From assembly GCA_017464225.1 (NCBI GenBank), contig JAFUDW010000043.1, forward strand, positions 1 to 19,905: a stretch of DNA of 19,905 nucleotides. Direction: 5' to 3'. Within the stretch, counting starts at the first letter, position 1. Every line of letters begins with the position of its first letter. The stretch comes from Clostridia bacterium. Lineage in GTDB: Bacteria > Bacillota_A > Clostridia > Christensenellales > Aristaeellaceae. Of this stretch, positions 11,019 through 18,206 are shown piece by piece. Both the position numbers and the translations under genes were made by a program. The notes below the pieces were generated by a model. That model worked only from the letters and a program-made list of their open reading frames with translations, had not been told where the DNA came from and made no database searches.

Positions 11019-13640
11019 TCAGCCCTCAGCGGCGGCCAGCGTGTTGATCAGCGTGTTGATCACATCGTCGGCCTGCTGGGCGTTGCCGTCCAGATCCAGA
11101 TAGGAGGCTTCCAGCAAACCGGAGGCGTCGTCGGCATAATACAGCACCAGACGGGCGGGAACGGTGTACATGTTCAGCTCCACCACGCAGGCGGGAGTGC
11201 CGTTGATATCAATGTACTGCTGGTTCAGCAGTTCGCCGTTGGTCTGCATGACGATGCTGCCAACCACCTGGCCGTACAGCATCTCCACGCTGCCGTCCAT
11301 GGCCAGCTGGGATACGTTCACATCCCTGATCCGCAGGAAGCTGTTGCCGTAATAGAACTGGTAATTGCCGATCTCATCCTGGGAAGCCGAATCAAAGCTG
11401 TTCAGGATGCCCATGGAATAGCCGTCCACCTGGATGCGCTCGATATCGGCCTCGTCCACCTCCATCCGCGGCGCGGGCTCCAGCTCGGGCGCGGGTTCGG
11501 CTTCGGGTTCGGGGGTGATTTCAGGCGCGGTTTCCGGCTCGGTCTCGGGCTCAGCCGTCGCTTCGGGCGCTTCCTCGGGAACTGGCTGAGGCTCGGCAGC
11601 GGCGGGCTCGGTGATCAGCTCGGTCTCGGGCAGATCGGGCAGGCCCACGGGCTCGGGGGCAGGCTCAGCGGTAGGTTCAGCCGTGGGCTCCGCGGTGGGC
11701 TCGGCTGTCGGTTCGGCCGTGGGCTCCGCGGTGGGCTCGGCTGTCGGTTCGACCGTGGGTTCAGCCGTGGGCGCTGCGGTGGGTTCGGCCGTAGGTTCGG
11801 CGGTAGGCACAGCCGTAGGTTCGGCGGTGGGTTCAGGCGCAGCCGCGGCCTGGCTGGCCGAAACGGCTGCCCGCAGCTGCTCTTCCTTGGCGGCCAGCTC
11901 GGCGCGCAGGGTGGTAACGTCCTTGGCGGTCATCTGCTGCAGGGCGGACATCTCGTTCAGGTTGGCGTTGGCGTCGGCCAGCTTTTTCTGCTGGCTGGCC
12001 AGCTCGGTTTGGGTGGCGGTGAGCTCAGCCTTGACCTCGGCCAGCTCCTTCTCCTGAGCCTGCAGCTTTTCCTGGGCGGCGGTCAGATCGGCGGCGGCGG
12101 ATTGCTGCTGCTGCGTGGCCTGGGCCAGGCTGGCTTTGGCGGTGTCGGAGGCCGTTTGGGCTTCCTTCAATTCGGTCGCTGTCTTTTCACGCTGAGCGTC
12201 GCTTTCCTCCAGCGCTTTGGCGGCCTGGGCCAGCTCCTGCTCCTGGGCGGCCACGGTCTGGTTGACCTTTTTCAGCTCTTCCTCCTGAGCGGCCACGGTC
12301 TGGTTGACTTTTTTCAGCTCTTCCTCCTGGGCGGCCACGGTCTGATTTGCCTTTTTCAGCTCCTCTTCCTGGGCGGCCACGGTCTGGTTGACCTTTTTCA
12401 GCTCCTCTTCCTGGGAAGCCACGGTCAGGGTAGCCTTTTTCAGCTCCTCCTCCCGGGCTGCCAGATCGGCCTGGGCGGTCTTCTGCTGGGCCTGGGCGGT
12501 CTCCAGACTCGCTTTGGTGTCGGTCAATTCCTTTTGAGCCGCAGTCAGCGCCTCCTGCACGGAGGCCAGCTCCTGGGCGGCGGTCTTCTGCTGGGCGGTC
12601 ATTTCATCCATGCCGCTCTGCAGCGCCGCCTGTTGGCTCTGGGCGTCGGTCAGGCTCTTTTGCTGAGCTTCCAGCTCCTTCTGAGCGTCGGCCAGCGCTT
12701 TTTCCTTGGTTTCCAGTTCCTTCTGAGCGTCGGCCAGCGCTTTTTCGCGGGTTTCCAGCGCCTTTTGCGCCTCTTCCAGCGCGCTCTCCTTTTCGGTGAG
12801 CGTGGTCTGCATGGACTTGGCGGAGGCGTCCAGCTCCTTCTGCTGGGCGTTCTTCTGCTCCAGCTCGGCGCCGGTGGCGGTCAGCGTTTCCTGCATCCCG
12901 GCCAGCTGATCCTGGGCGGTTTTCAGGTTCTTGGCGTTTTCATCCCGGGCGGTCTGGGCCTCGGTCAGCAGTTTTTTGGTATTGGTCAGGTCCAGCTGCA
13001 CGGCGGCCAGTTGATCTTGCGCCGTTTTCAGCGCCTTTTGCGCTTCCTCGTACTGGGCGCTTTTCTCGTCCAGCGAGGCCTTGGCGGCGGTCAGATCGCT
13101 GTTGGCGGTATCCAGCATGGTTTTCAGCGAATCCATGGTGGCGTCGCTGGACTGCTGCTTTTCATCCTGCGCTTTTTGAAGGGTTTCCAGCTCGGCGCGC
13201 AGGGCGCTCAGGGCAGCTTCGCTGTCGGCCAGGCTCTTGGCGCTGGCCGCGCTGCCTTCACTCGCTTTCGCCAGATCGGCCTTGGCCTGCTCCAGCTCCT
13301 TCCGGGCGTCCTCCAGCTCCTTTTTGGTGGCGGTGAGCTCGGCGCTGGCCTTGCTGCTGTCGCTGGTCATATCGGTCATGGCCGATTTGGTGTCCGTCAG
13401 TTCCTCCTCCATGGTCTGGAGAATGGTTTCGCTTTCCTCCAGCTGGCTTTCCAGCGCTTGCTTTTCCTTTTCCATATTGGTCAGGCGCTGCTGCATGGCG
13501 GTGAGCCTGTCGCTGACCTGGCTCAGATCCTCCTGGATATCCTTCTGCTGGCTCTGGGATACCAGGATAAAGGCCAGCGCGGCAACGAGCAAAAGGCTCA
13601 GGATCACCGTAACGCTGTTGATCATTGACGACTTTTTCAT
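11019..13640 (-). CDS. Large membrane-anchored coiled-coil protein with EPTA repeats
   Basis: 873 residues. A short basic N-terminus and one membrane helix (about 9-29, VTVILSLLLVAALAFILVSQ) form an uncleaved anchor. Residues 30-600 are almost continuous coiled coil of Ala, Glu, Lys, Gln and Leu, including four to five 14-residue units around EEELKKVNQTVAAQ (about 394-464). Residues 601-660 are EPTA tetrapeptide repeats, then an acidic Pro/Glu/Ala linker to about 725. A globular end domain (726-873) starts MEVDEADIERIQVDGYSMGI and contains YYGNSFLRIRDVN and VELNMYTVPARLVLYYADDA. The likely topology is an extracytoplasmic rod that spans or reaches into the wall, tipped by a small domain. I do not recognise the end domain. 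TTGGAGTG 8 nt upstream supports the ATG. Repeats make its length prone to change. Confidence 0.8.
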   Translation of the reverse strand: MKKSSMINSVTVILSLLLVAALAFILVSQSQQKDIQEDLSQVSDRLTAMQQRLTNMEKEKQALESQLEESETILQTMEEELTDTKSAMTDMTSDSSKASAELTATKKELEDARKELEQAKADLAKASEGSAASAKSLADSEAALSALRAELETLQKAQDEKQQSSDATMDSLKTMLDTANSDLTAAKASLDEKSAQYEEAQKALKTAQDQLAAVQLDLTNTKKLLTEAQTARDENAKNLKTAQDQLAGMQETLTATGAELEQKNAQQKELDASAKSMQTTLTEKESALEEAQKALETREKALADAQKELETKEKALADAQKELEAQQKSLTDAQSQQAALQSGMDEMTAQQKTAAQELASVQEALTAAQKELTDTKASLETAQAQQKTAQADLAAREEELKKATLTVASQEEELKKVNQTVAAQEEELKKANQTVAAQEEELKKVNQTVAAQEEELKKVNQTVAAQEQELAQAAKALEESDAQREKTATELKEAQTASDTAKASLAQATQQQQSAAADLTAAQEKLQAQEKELAEVKAELTATQTELASQQKKLADANANLNEMSALQQMTAKDVTTLRAELAAKEEQLRAAVSASQAAAAPEPTAEPTAVPTAEPTAEPTAAPTAEPTVEPTAEPTAEPTAEPTAEPTAEPTAEPTAEPAPEPVGLPDLPETELITEPAAAEPQPVPEEAPEATAEPETEPETAPEITPEPEAEPAPELEPAPRMEVDEADIERIQVDGYSMGILNSFDSASQDEIGNYQFYYGNSFLRIRDVNVSQLAMDGSVEMLYGQVVGSIVMQTNGELLNQQYIDINGTPACVVELNMYTVPARLVLYYADDASGLLEASYLDLDGNAQQADDVINTLINTLAAAEG
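11662..11838 (-). repeat. 12-bp tandem repeat encoding EPTA
   Basis: About 14-15 degenerate 12-bp units encode E-P-T-A/V (residues about 601-660). Synonymous variation alternates in a two-unit pattern in part of the array, a sign of block duplication. Confidence 0.85.
12249..12458 (-). repeat. 42-bp tandem repeat in the coiled coil
   Basis: GGCCACGGTC-type landmarks recur at 12249, 12291, 12333 and 12375, exactly 42 bp apart, with a fifth diverged unit at 12417. Each unit codes two heptads (EEELKKVNQTVAAQ), so unit gain or loss would keep the coiled-coil register. Confidence 0.85.
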
Positions 13641-13692
13641 AGGCAGTCACTCCAAATTTTCCATTCCATGGCGATGGAATATAGTCGTGAAA

Positions 13693-13721
13693 ATTATATT
13701 ACAATATCTGACATAAGTCAA
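13693..13721 (-). promoter_or_regulatory. Promoter for the coiled-coil protein gene
   Basis: Minus strand TTGACT (13721-13716), 17 bp, TATAAT (13698-13693), about 50 nt upstream of the ATG. Confidence 0.75.
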
Positions 13722-13745
13722 TTTTTTATTGCTTGACGGCGATTT

Positions 13746-14636
13746 CTACGCGCCCTCGAAGGGCACCGTTTTGACCAGCTCCAGAAAGCGCTTGCAGGCA
13801 GTGTTGAATTTGCGGTCCTTGAGGTAGGCCAGGAATACCGTAGTGGTCACCCGGGGCTCGATATCCACCAGGGTCAGGTTATCGGGCAGGATGGGGGCCA
13901 CGGGCTTGCTCATGAGCAGGGCGATGCCGGTGCCCTGGCCGATGAGCTCCACCAGGTTTTCGGCCCGCTGGCTGGTGAATACCACCTTGGGCACAAAGCC
14001 GGCGGCCCGGCACAGATCGGTGCACAGCCGGTACATGAAGGAATTTTTGCTGATCAGCAGCAGGGCTTCGTTTTCCAATTGGTCAAAGGTAATGCTTTTC
14101 CGCCTGGCCAGCGGATGGGCGCGGGGCAGCACGGCCACCAGGTGGTCCTCCGAGATGGGGATGGTTTCAAACTCGTCCACCGATATGTGGCGGTTGCGCA
14201 GGAAGGCGAAGTCGATCTCGTTTTTCAGCAGCATTTAGGGCAGCGGCGTAGAATCGGCCTCGTGGATGTTGATGATCACGTTTTTGTTGTTCTGCCGATA
14301 TTGCTGCAATATGCGGCTGATGTTGTAGGCCTTCATCATGGGAATGGAGCCGATGCCGATGGCGCCCTTGGAATACGCGGCTTCCTCGTCAAACGCCATG
14401 GCGCATTCGTCGTCGATCTTGACGAATTGCTTGGCGTAGGGCAAAAACAGCCTGCCGTGGCTGTTCAATTCCACCTTGCGGGTGGTGCGGTCAAACAGCG
14501 GCATGCCCAGCTCCTCCTCCAGGGCCTTGATGTGCCGGGAGAGCGAGGAGGTGGTGATGAATAAGCGCTCCGCCGTTTCAAAATAGTTGCCGGTCTCGGC
14601 CAGGGATACAAATTCGCGGATATATTTCAGCTCCAT
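13746..14636 (-). pseudogene. LysR-family regulator split by one in-frame stop
   Basis: Full-length LysR frame (295 residues plus one internal stop). Residues 1-60 are the winged helix-turn-helix: MELKYIREFVSLAETGNYFE, ERLFITTSSLSRHIKALEEE, LFDRTTRKVELN. The effector domain follows (GAIGIGSIPMM, then NVIINIHEADSTPLP). At 14237-14235 a TAA interrupts the frame, directly followed by ATG, and the same frame continues MLLKNEIDFAFLRNRHISVD to RFLELVKTVPFEGA. Nothing else is missing, so one base change is the simplest cause. AAGGAA precedes the ATG at 14636. It is divergent from the dehydratase gene, which it would be expected to control. Without readthrough or reinitiation the first 133 residues would bind DNA without most of the sensor. 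A sequencing error is possible. Confidence 0.8.
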
Positions 14637-14678
14637 GCATATTCCTTCTTTATGAGTATTATCCTGATTTCTGCAATA

Positions 14679-14707
14679 ATTATAACGTTCCTTTGGCATA
14701 ATGTCAA
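14679..14707 (-). promoter_or_regulatory. Perfect-consensus promoter for the LysR gene
   Basis: Minus strand TTGACA (14707-14702), 17 bp, TATAAT (14684-14679): full match to the sigma-A consensus, 43 bp before the ATG. Confidence 0.8.
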
Positions 14708-14811
14708 TCGTAGAAGGCAAAATACCAGATCGGAAGCAGTTGGAGATCAGCCTGGAAAAGAAGTTTGACTGCATTATTTTGCATTATGAAACAATAAACG
14801 AAAAAAACGGT

Positions 14812-14840
14812 TTGTGAAACAAAGCGCGCCATGCTATGAT
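14812..14840 (+). promoter_or_regulatory. Promoter for the IlvD/Edd-type dehydratase gene
   Basis: TTGTGA (14812-14817), 17 bp, TATGAT (14835-14840). Upstream, GCATTAT is repeated at 14771 and 14781 in the region where a LysR protein would bind; no clean T-N11-A palindrome was settled on. Confidence 0.55.
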
Positions 14841-14873
14841 AATATAAAAGGAAATAACGACGGAGGGATCGCC

Positions 14874-16616
14874 ATGGAGCTGATCAGTCAAAAAATGCGC
14901 GCGCTGGCGCCGGAATTGGATCCGCTGCGCTTGGGCACAGGCTGGAAAAAGGAGGATTTGAGCAAGCCGCAGATCATCATCGAAAGCACCTTCGGCGACA
15001 GCCATCCCGGTTCCGGCCATCTGGATCAGCTGGTGGAGGCCGCCCGGCAGGGCGCGGCCGAATCGGGCGGTCACGGCGCCCGGTACTTCTGCACCGATAT
15101 GTGCGACGGCGAAAGCCAGGGCACCGACGGCATCAATTTTTCGCTGGCCAGCCGGGAAATGATCGCCAATATGATCGAGATCCACGCCTCCGCCACGCCC
15201 TTTGACGGCGCTGTATTCATTGCCAGCTGCGATAAGGGCATGCCCGGCAGCCTGATGGGCATGATGCGGGTGAACATCCCCGCCGTGATGGTGACCGGCG
15301 GCGTGATGAACGCGGGCCCGGAGCTGCTCACGCTGGAGCAGCTGGGTATGTATTCGGCCCAGTACGAGCGCGGCGAGATCAATGCGGATAAGCTTTGCTG
15401 GGCCAAGGAAAACGCCTGTCCCAGCTGCGGCGCCTGCTCCTTCATCGGCACCGCGTCCTCCATGCAGATCATGGCCGAAGCGTTGGGCCTGGCCCTGCCG
15501 GGCAGCGCGCTGCTGCCGGCAACCAGCCCCGATCTGCTGGATTATGCCCGCCGGGCCGGCGCGCAGGCGGTCAAGCTGGCGCGGGAGGGGGTACGGCCCT
15601 CGGATATCGTGACCATGCGCAGCTTTGAAAACGCCATCCTGGTGCACGCCGCCATTTCGGGCTCCACCAACTGCCTGCTGCATCTGCCCGCCATCGCCCA
15701 TGAGCTGGGCCTGCATATCGACGGTGATACCTTTGATCGGCTGCACAGAGGGGCCCATTATCTGCTCGATCTGCGCCCGGCCGGAAAATGGCCCGCCGAG
15801 TTCTTCTATTACGCCGGCGGCGTGCCCGCCGTCATGGAAGAATTACGGCCTTTCCTGCACCTGGACGTCATGACCGTCACCGGCAAAACGCTGGGCGAAA
15901 ACCTGGATGAATTGAAGGAAAACGGCTTTTACGCGCGCTGCCAGAAATGGTTGGAGGAAGCCAATCGGAAATACGGCATCAGCCTTTCAAAAGAGGATAT
16001 CATCCGCCCGTATGACGCGCCTCTTGGCGCCGACGGCTCCATCGCCGTATTGAAGGGCAATCTGGCCCCCTTGGGCGCGGTGATCAAGCATACCGCCTGC
16101 CCGAAGGAGATGTTCTCCGCCGTGCTCCGCGCCAGGCCCTTTGACAGCGAAGAAGAGGCCATCGACGCCATATTGCACCATCGTGTACAGCCCGGGGACG
16201 CGGTGTTCATCCGCTATGAAGGGCCCCAGGGCTCGGGCATGCCCGAAATGTTCTACACCTCGGAGGCCATCAGCTCCGACCGGGAGCTGGGACGCACCAT
16301 CGCGCTGATCACCGACGGGCGCTTTTCCGGCGCTTCCACCGGGCCCGTCGTGGGCCACTGCAGCCCGGAAGCCCAGGCGGGCGGCCCCATCGCCCTGGTG
16401 GAAGAGGGGGATCTGATCCAATTGGATGTAAATGAACGTATTTTAGCCATTGTGGGTATTCATGGCGAAAGGAAGACGCCGGAAGAAATCGATCAGATTT
16501 TGCGGGAGAGGAAATCGCGCTGGCAGCCCAAACCCAGAAAGTATGAAAGAGGCGTGCTGCGCCTGTTCAGCGAACATGCCGCCTCCCCCATGGAGGGAGC
16601 GTATCTTCAATATTGA
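14874..16616 (+). CDS. IlvD/Edd-family dehydratase (dihydroxy-acid or sugar-acid dehydratase)
   Basis: 580 residues, normal for the family. These enzymes dehydrate 2,3-dihydroxy acids to 2-keto acids with an Fe-S cluster. Candidate cluster ligands are C77 (MCDGESQGTDG), C119 (ASCDKGMPG) and C188 (CPSCGACSFIGTASSMQ); K121 matches the metal-binding, often carbamylated Lys. The second signature is DGRFSGASTGPVVGHCSPEA with the catalytic-type S485, followed by GGPIALVEEGDLIQLDV. The ATG at 14874 has GGAGGG 6 nt upstream; upstream in-frame ATG 14814 precedes the promoter's -10 and is rejected. Standing alone beside a LysR regulator, away from other ilv genes, it is more likely a sugar-acid or catabolic dehydratase than biosynthetic IlvD, but the substrate is inference. 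CDGESQG and SFIGTASSM depart from the usual CDGIAMG and SGMxTANSM. Confidence 0.85.
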   Translation: MELISQKMRALAPELDPLRLGTGWKKEDLSKPQIIIESTFGDSHPGSGHLDQLVEAARQGAAESGGHGARYFCTDMCDGESQGTDGINFSLASREMIANMIEIHASATPFDGAVFIASCDKGMPGSLMGMMRVNIPAVMVTGGVMNAGPELLTLEQLGMYSAQYERGEINADKLCWAKENACPSCGACSFIGTASSMQIMAEALGLALPGSALLPATSPDLLDYARRAGAQAVKLAREGVRPSDIVTMRSFENAILVHAAISGSTNCLLHLPAIAHELGLHIDGDTFDRLHRGAHYLLDLRPAGKWPAEFFYYAGGVPAVMEELRPFLHLDVMTVTGKTLGENLDELKENGFYARCQKWLEEANRKYGISLSKEDIIRPYDAPLGADGSIAVLKGNLAPLGAVIKHTACPKEMFSAVLRARPFDSEEEAIDAILHHRVQPGDAVFIRYEGPQGSGMPEMFYTSEAISSDRELGRTIALITDGRFSGASTGPVVGHCSPEAQAGGPIALVEEGDLIQLDVNERILAIVGIHGERKTPEEIDQILRERKSRWQPKPRKYERGVLRLFSEHAASPMEGAYLQY

Positions 16617-16664
16617 CCCTGATGAAAGGCATACACCGAAAAGAGCGCCGCCCCTTTAAACCCC

Positions 16665-16773
16665 GGGGCTGTTGCACTGAGCCCCACGAAAAATTCCGTC
16701 ATTTCTTGGGGTCTACGCTGCTTGTCCGGCTATGAAAAAGGCTGCTGCACTTTTTTGTTCGTGCAACAGCCCC
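16665..16773. mobile_element. MITE-like element with 13-bp terminal inverted repeats
   Basis: GGGGCTGTTGCAC at 16665-16677 is matched by its exact complement at 16761-16773, giving a 109-bp non-coding element. The right end also forms a local hairpin, GGCTGCTGCAC with GTGCAACAGCC (one mismatch) around TTTTTTGTTC, and the left end forms GGGGCT/AGCCCC, so alternative folds exist. GGGGCTGTTGCA-type termini occur on several insertion sequence families. No clear target duplication is visible. It may also serve as the dehydratase gene's terminator. The bases 16774-16813 hold only a 7-bp stem (TTGGGCC/GGCCCAA). Confidence 0.6.
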
Positions 16774-16813
16774 CGCGGATTTGGGCCGCGTAGGCCCAAC
16801 GCTCCCTTCCCCC

Positions 16814-17218
16814 TCATTTCTTCCTGTCGTCCACATGGCCTTTGAACACATACAGCCGCTGGTACAGGTATTCCAGCACAAAGTTGAGCACCATATTGAT
16901 GCCGGTGACCAGGTACTCGTTCCAGCCGAGTCCGGTCAGGTAATGCTCCAGCCAAGTGCTGCACGGGGTAAACACGGCGTAGAACAGCAGCGTTTTGAGC
17001 ATGGCCTGGGGCACATTGGCCGCGGACTGGAAGGTATAGCGGCGATTGAGCGTAAAATTCCACACCACCGAGAGAACCAAAGCGATCAGATAGCTGACCC
17101 AATAGCTCAGGTGGGCGACCTCGTTGAGCAGGGTAAAAGCGCCGATTTCGATGATGCCGGCGCTGATGGAAAACAGCGTGAATTTGAGGGCGCGCAGCAG
17201 CTCTTTTTTATTCTTCAT
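16814..17218 (-). CDS. GtrA-like membrane protein
   Basis: 134 residues with four predicted membrane helices: LKFTLFSISAGIIEIGAFTL, WVSYLIALVLSVVWNFTLNR, LLFYAVFTPCSTWLEHYL and YLVTGINMVLNFVLEYLYQR. The NFTLNRRYTF and FVLEYLYQRLYVF segments are the GtrA/DPMS signature. Family members are thought to help move lipid-linked sugars across the membrane for wall or surface polysaccharide modification. The ATG at 17218 overlaps the Nudix stop (ATGA), so it is coupled and last in the three-gene operon. The partner glycosyltransferase usual for GtrA is not beside it. Confidence 0.85.
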   Translation of the reverse strand: MKNKKELLRALKFTLFSISAGIIEIGAFTLLNEVAHLSYWVSYLIALVLSVVWNFTLNRRYTFQSAANVPQAMLKTLLFYAVFTPCSTWLEHYLTGLGWNEYLVTGINMVLNFVLEYLYQRLYVFKGHVDDRKK

Positions 17219-17721
17219 GGGGTATCCGCCTTTCTGTGATCCAGATAATGCAGCAGGAACGCCTGAGCGTAGCTTTGGGGCTTGATGTTCTCCCGGGCCT
17301 CGTCCACGGTGAACCAGCGCCAATCATCCACCTCCCAGTTGGGCCGGGGATCGCCCTGCTCCACGGCAACGGCAAAGTTCAGCAGCAGCGTATTGCTGGG
17401 CGGAAAATACCGGCTGCGGTTAAAGCACAGCGACTGCACATTCAGCCCCAGCTCCTCGCCCAGCTCCCGGCGGACGGCGTCCTCGGCATCCTCGCCCTTA
17501 TTGATATACCCGGCGGGCAATATCCAGAAGGGGCGGCCATACTGCCGGATCAGCAGCACGCGGTGGCGATCGGCGCTGAACGTCACCATGCTGACGGCGG
17601 CGTTGAACACCGGAAAGCGGTAATCGCCGCAGGCGTCGCACCAGGGCACGGGATGCCCTTCGGTTTCGTGCTCCTTCATGCGCAGCCGCGCGCCGCACTG
17701 CATGCAATATTTCATCTCCAT
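17215..17721 (-). CDS. Nudix hydrolase with N-terminal zinc ribbon
   Basis: 168 residues. A four-Cys zinc ribbon (C6, C9, C28, C31) precedes the Nudix domain, as in NudC-type NADH pyrophosphatases. The Nudix box is complete: G71-x5-E77-x7-R85-E86-L-x-E89-E90-x-G92-L, within GYINKGEDAEDAVRRELGEE. The protein lacks the larger N-terminal domain of true NudC and is of the short zinc-ribbon type, so the substrate (NADH, nucleotide sugar or other diphosphate) is open. GGAGG lies upstream of the ATG and overlaps the end of the DUF1858 gene, 4 nt away; the gene overlaps the GtrA-like gene by 4 nt. Confidence 0.9.
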   Translation of the reverse strand: MEMKYCMQCGARLRMKEHETEGHPVPWCDACGDYRFPVFNAAVSMVTFSADRHRVLLIRQYGRPFWILPAGYINKGEDAEDAVRRELGEELGLNVQSLCFNRSRYFPPSNTLLLNFAVAVEQGDPRPNWEVDDWRWFTVDEARENIKPQSYAQAFLLHYLDHRKADTP

Positions 17722-17725
17722 GGGC

Positions 17726-17962
17726 TCACGCCTCCCGCTCGTCCAGCAGGCGGTTGAGCTCCCCGATCAGGTATTCCGGCGAAACGCCCGCGTACTTGCC
17801 GGCGTCGGCTACGGTGGAGCGCCTGATCAGCGCCTTGACTACAGGATTATTGATCTTTTTAAACTTGGGATCCTTTTGGATCAGCGCCTCGGGCAGCCAG
17901 GGGTATGCCTCCAGCACGTCGGCAAGCCTGGTCTCCGGGGTCACGTTCAGCTTTTGCAGCAT
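17726..17962 (-). CDS. DUF1858 domain protein
   Basis: 78 residues, soluble: LQKLNVTPETRLADVLEAYP, WLPEALIQKDPKFKKINNPV, then ALIRRSTVADAGKYAGVSPE. This is the DUF1858 pattern (a short helical domain seen alone or at the front of ScdA/DUF438-type and hybrid-cluster-related proteins); molecular role unknown. AAGGAGA 6 nt upstream fixes the ATG at 17962; longer in-frame starts to 18085 lack support and cross the promoter. It is first in the operon with the Nudix and GtrA-like genes. Confidence 0.85.
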   Translation of the reverse strand: MLQKLNVTPETRLADVLEAYPWLPEALIQKDPKFKKINNPVVKALIRRSTVADAGKYAGVSPEYLIGELNRLLDEREA

Positions 17963-17984
17963 GGCGGTCTCCTTACAGATTAAT

Positions 17985-18025
17985 ATTATAAAGAAAGCAT
18001 ACGCCCAAAAAGGGGATACTGTCAA
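17985..18025 (-). promoter_or_regulatory. Promoter region of the DUF1858-Nudix-GtrA operon
   Basis: Minus strand TTGACA (18025-18020) with TATGCT 18 bp downstream (18001-17996); a separate TATAAT at 17990-17985 lacks a good -35 at 17 bp. The TTGACA-N18-TATGCT pair is preferred. Confidence 0.5.
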
Positions 18026-18075
18026 GAAAATTGCTGAATATACAGCACTTATGGTATAATCTTTGCAGACGGTGA

Positions 18076-18189
18076 TTCTTGTCACTGAAAAGAAAATGTT
18101 ACAAAGATACCTTGTACAATATAACCCGCGTCGATATTTATGAGGGCTATAAACTCAATCTGACCTTGCACTGCAAACGGCAGGCTTAA
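18076..18189 (+). pseudogene. Recombinase-like C-terminal remnant
   Basis: A 37-codon open frame without its own start: FLSLKRKCYKDTLYNITRVD, then IYEGYKLNLTLHCKRQA and TAA. The ITRVDIYEGYKLNLT segment resembles the closing strand of large serine recombinases (...I-x-x-I-x-V-Y-E-G-x-x-L-x-I-x-F). Attribution is tentative. Its stop codon overlaps the stop of the opposing ligase gene. Upstream, 17963-18075 holds the operon promoter and a plus-strand TTGCTG-N18-TATAAT (18031-18060), but no intact gene. Confidence 0.4.
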
Positions 18190-18206
18190 ATACCTGCCGT
18201 AGTTTT
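18177..18206 (+). terminator. Terminator at the meeting point of the remnant and the ligase gene
   Basis: Stem ACGGCAGG/CCTGCCGT (8 bp, 18177-18184/18193-18200), loop CTTAAATA, then AGTTTTTG on the plus strand. Both converging stop codons lie in the loop. Confidence 0.65.

Noticed and set aside
11611..12057. VGSAVGSAVG repeat protein on the plus strand
   Set aside because: Antisense reading of the EPTA repeat DNA.
12249..12458. Regular 42-bp repeats considered as a CRISPR array
   Set aside because: No unique spacers between repeats; they are in-frame coding repeats of a coiled coil.
12009..13628. 539-codon plus-strand open frame opposite the coiled-coil gene
   Set aside because: Gly/Leu/Phe-rich mirror of the Ala/Glu/Lys repeats; no ribosome site or promoter, and the minus frame has signal anchor, promoter and ribosome site.
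14784..15758. 324-codon minus-strand frame opposite the dehydratase gene
   Set aside because: Gly/His/Ala-rich shadow; overlaps both divergent promoter elements and the dehydratase coding region.
16699..16881. Minus-strand frame across the MITE-like element
   Set aside because: Runs from the GtrA-like coding end through the repeat without ribosome site; typical spurious frame over a dispersed repeat.
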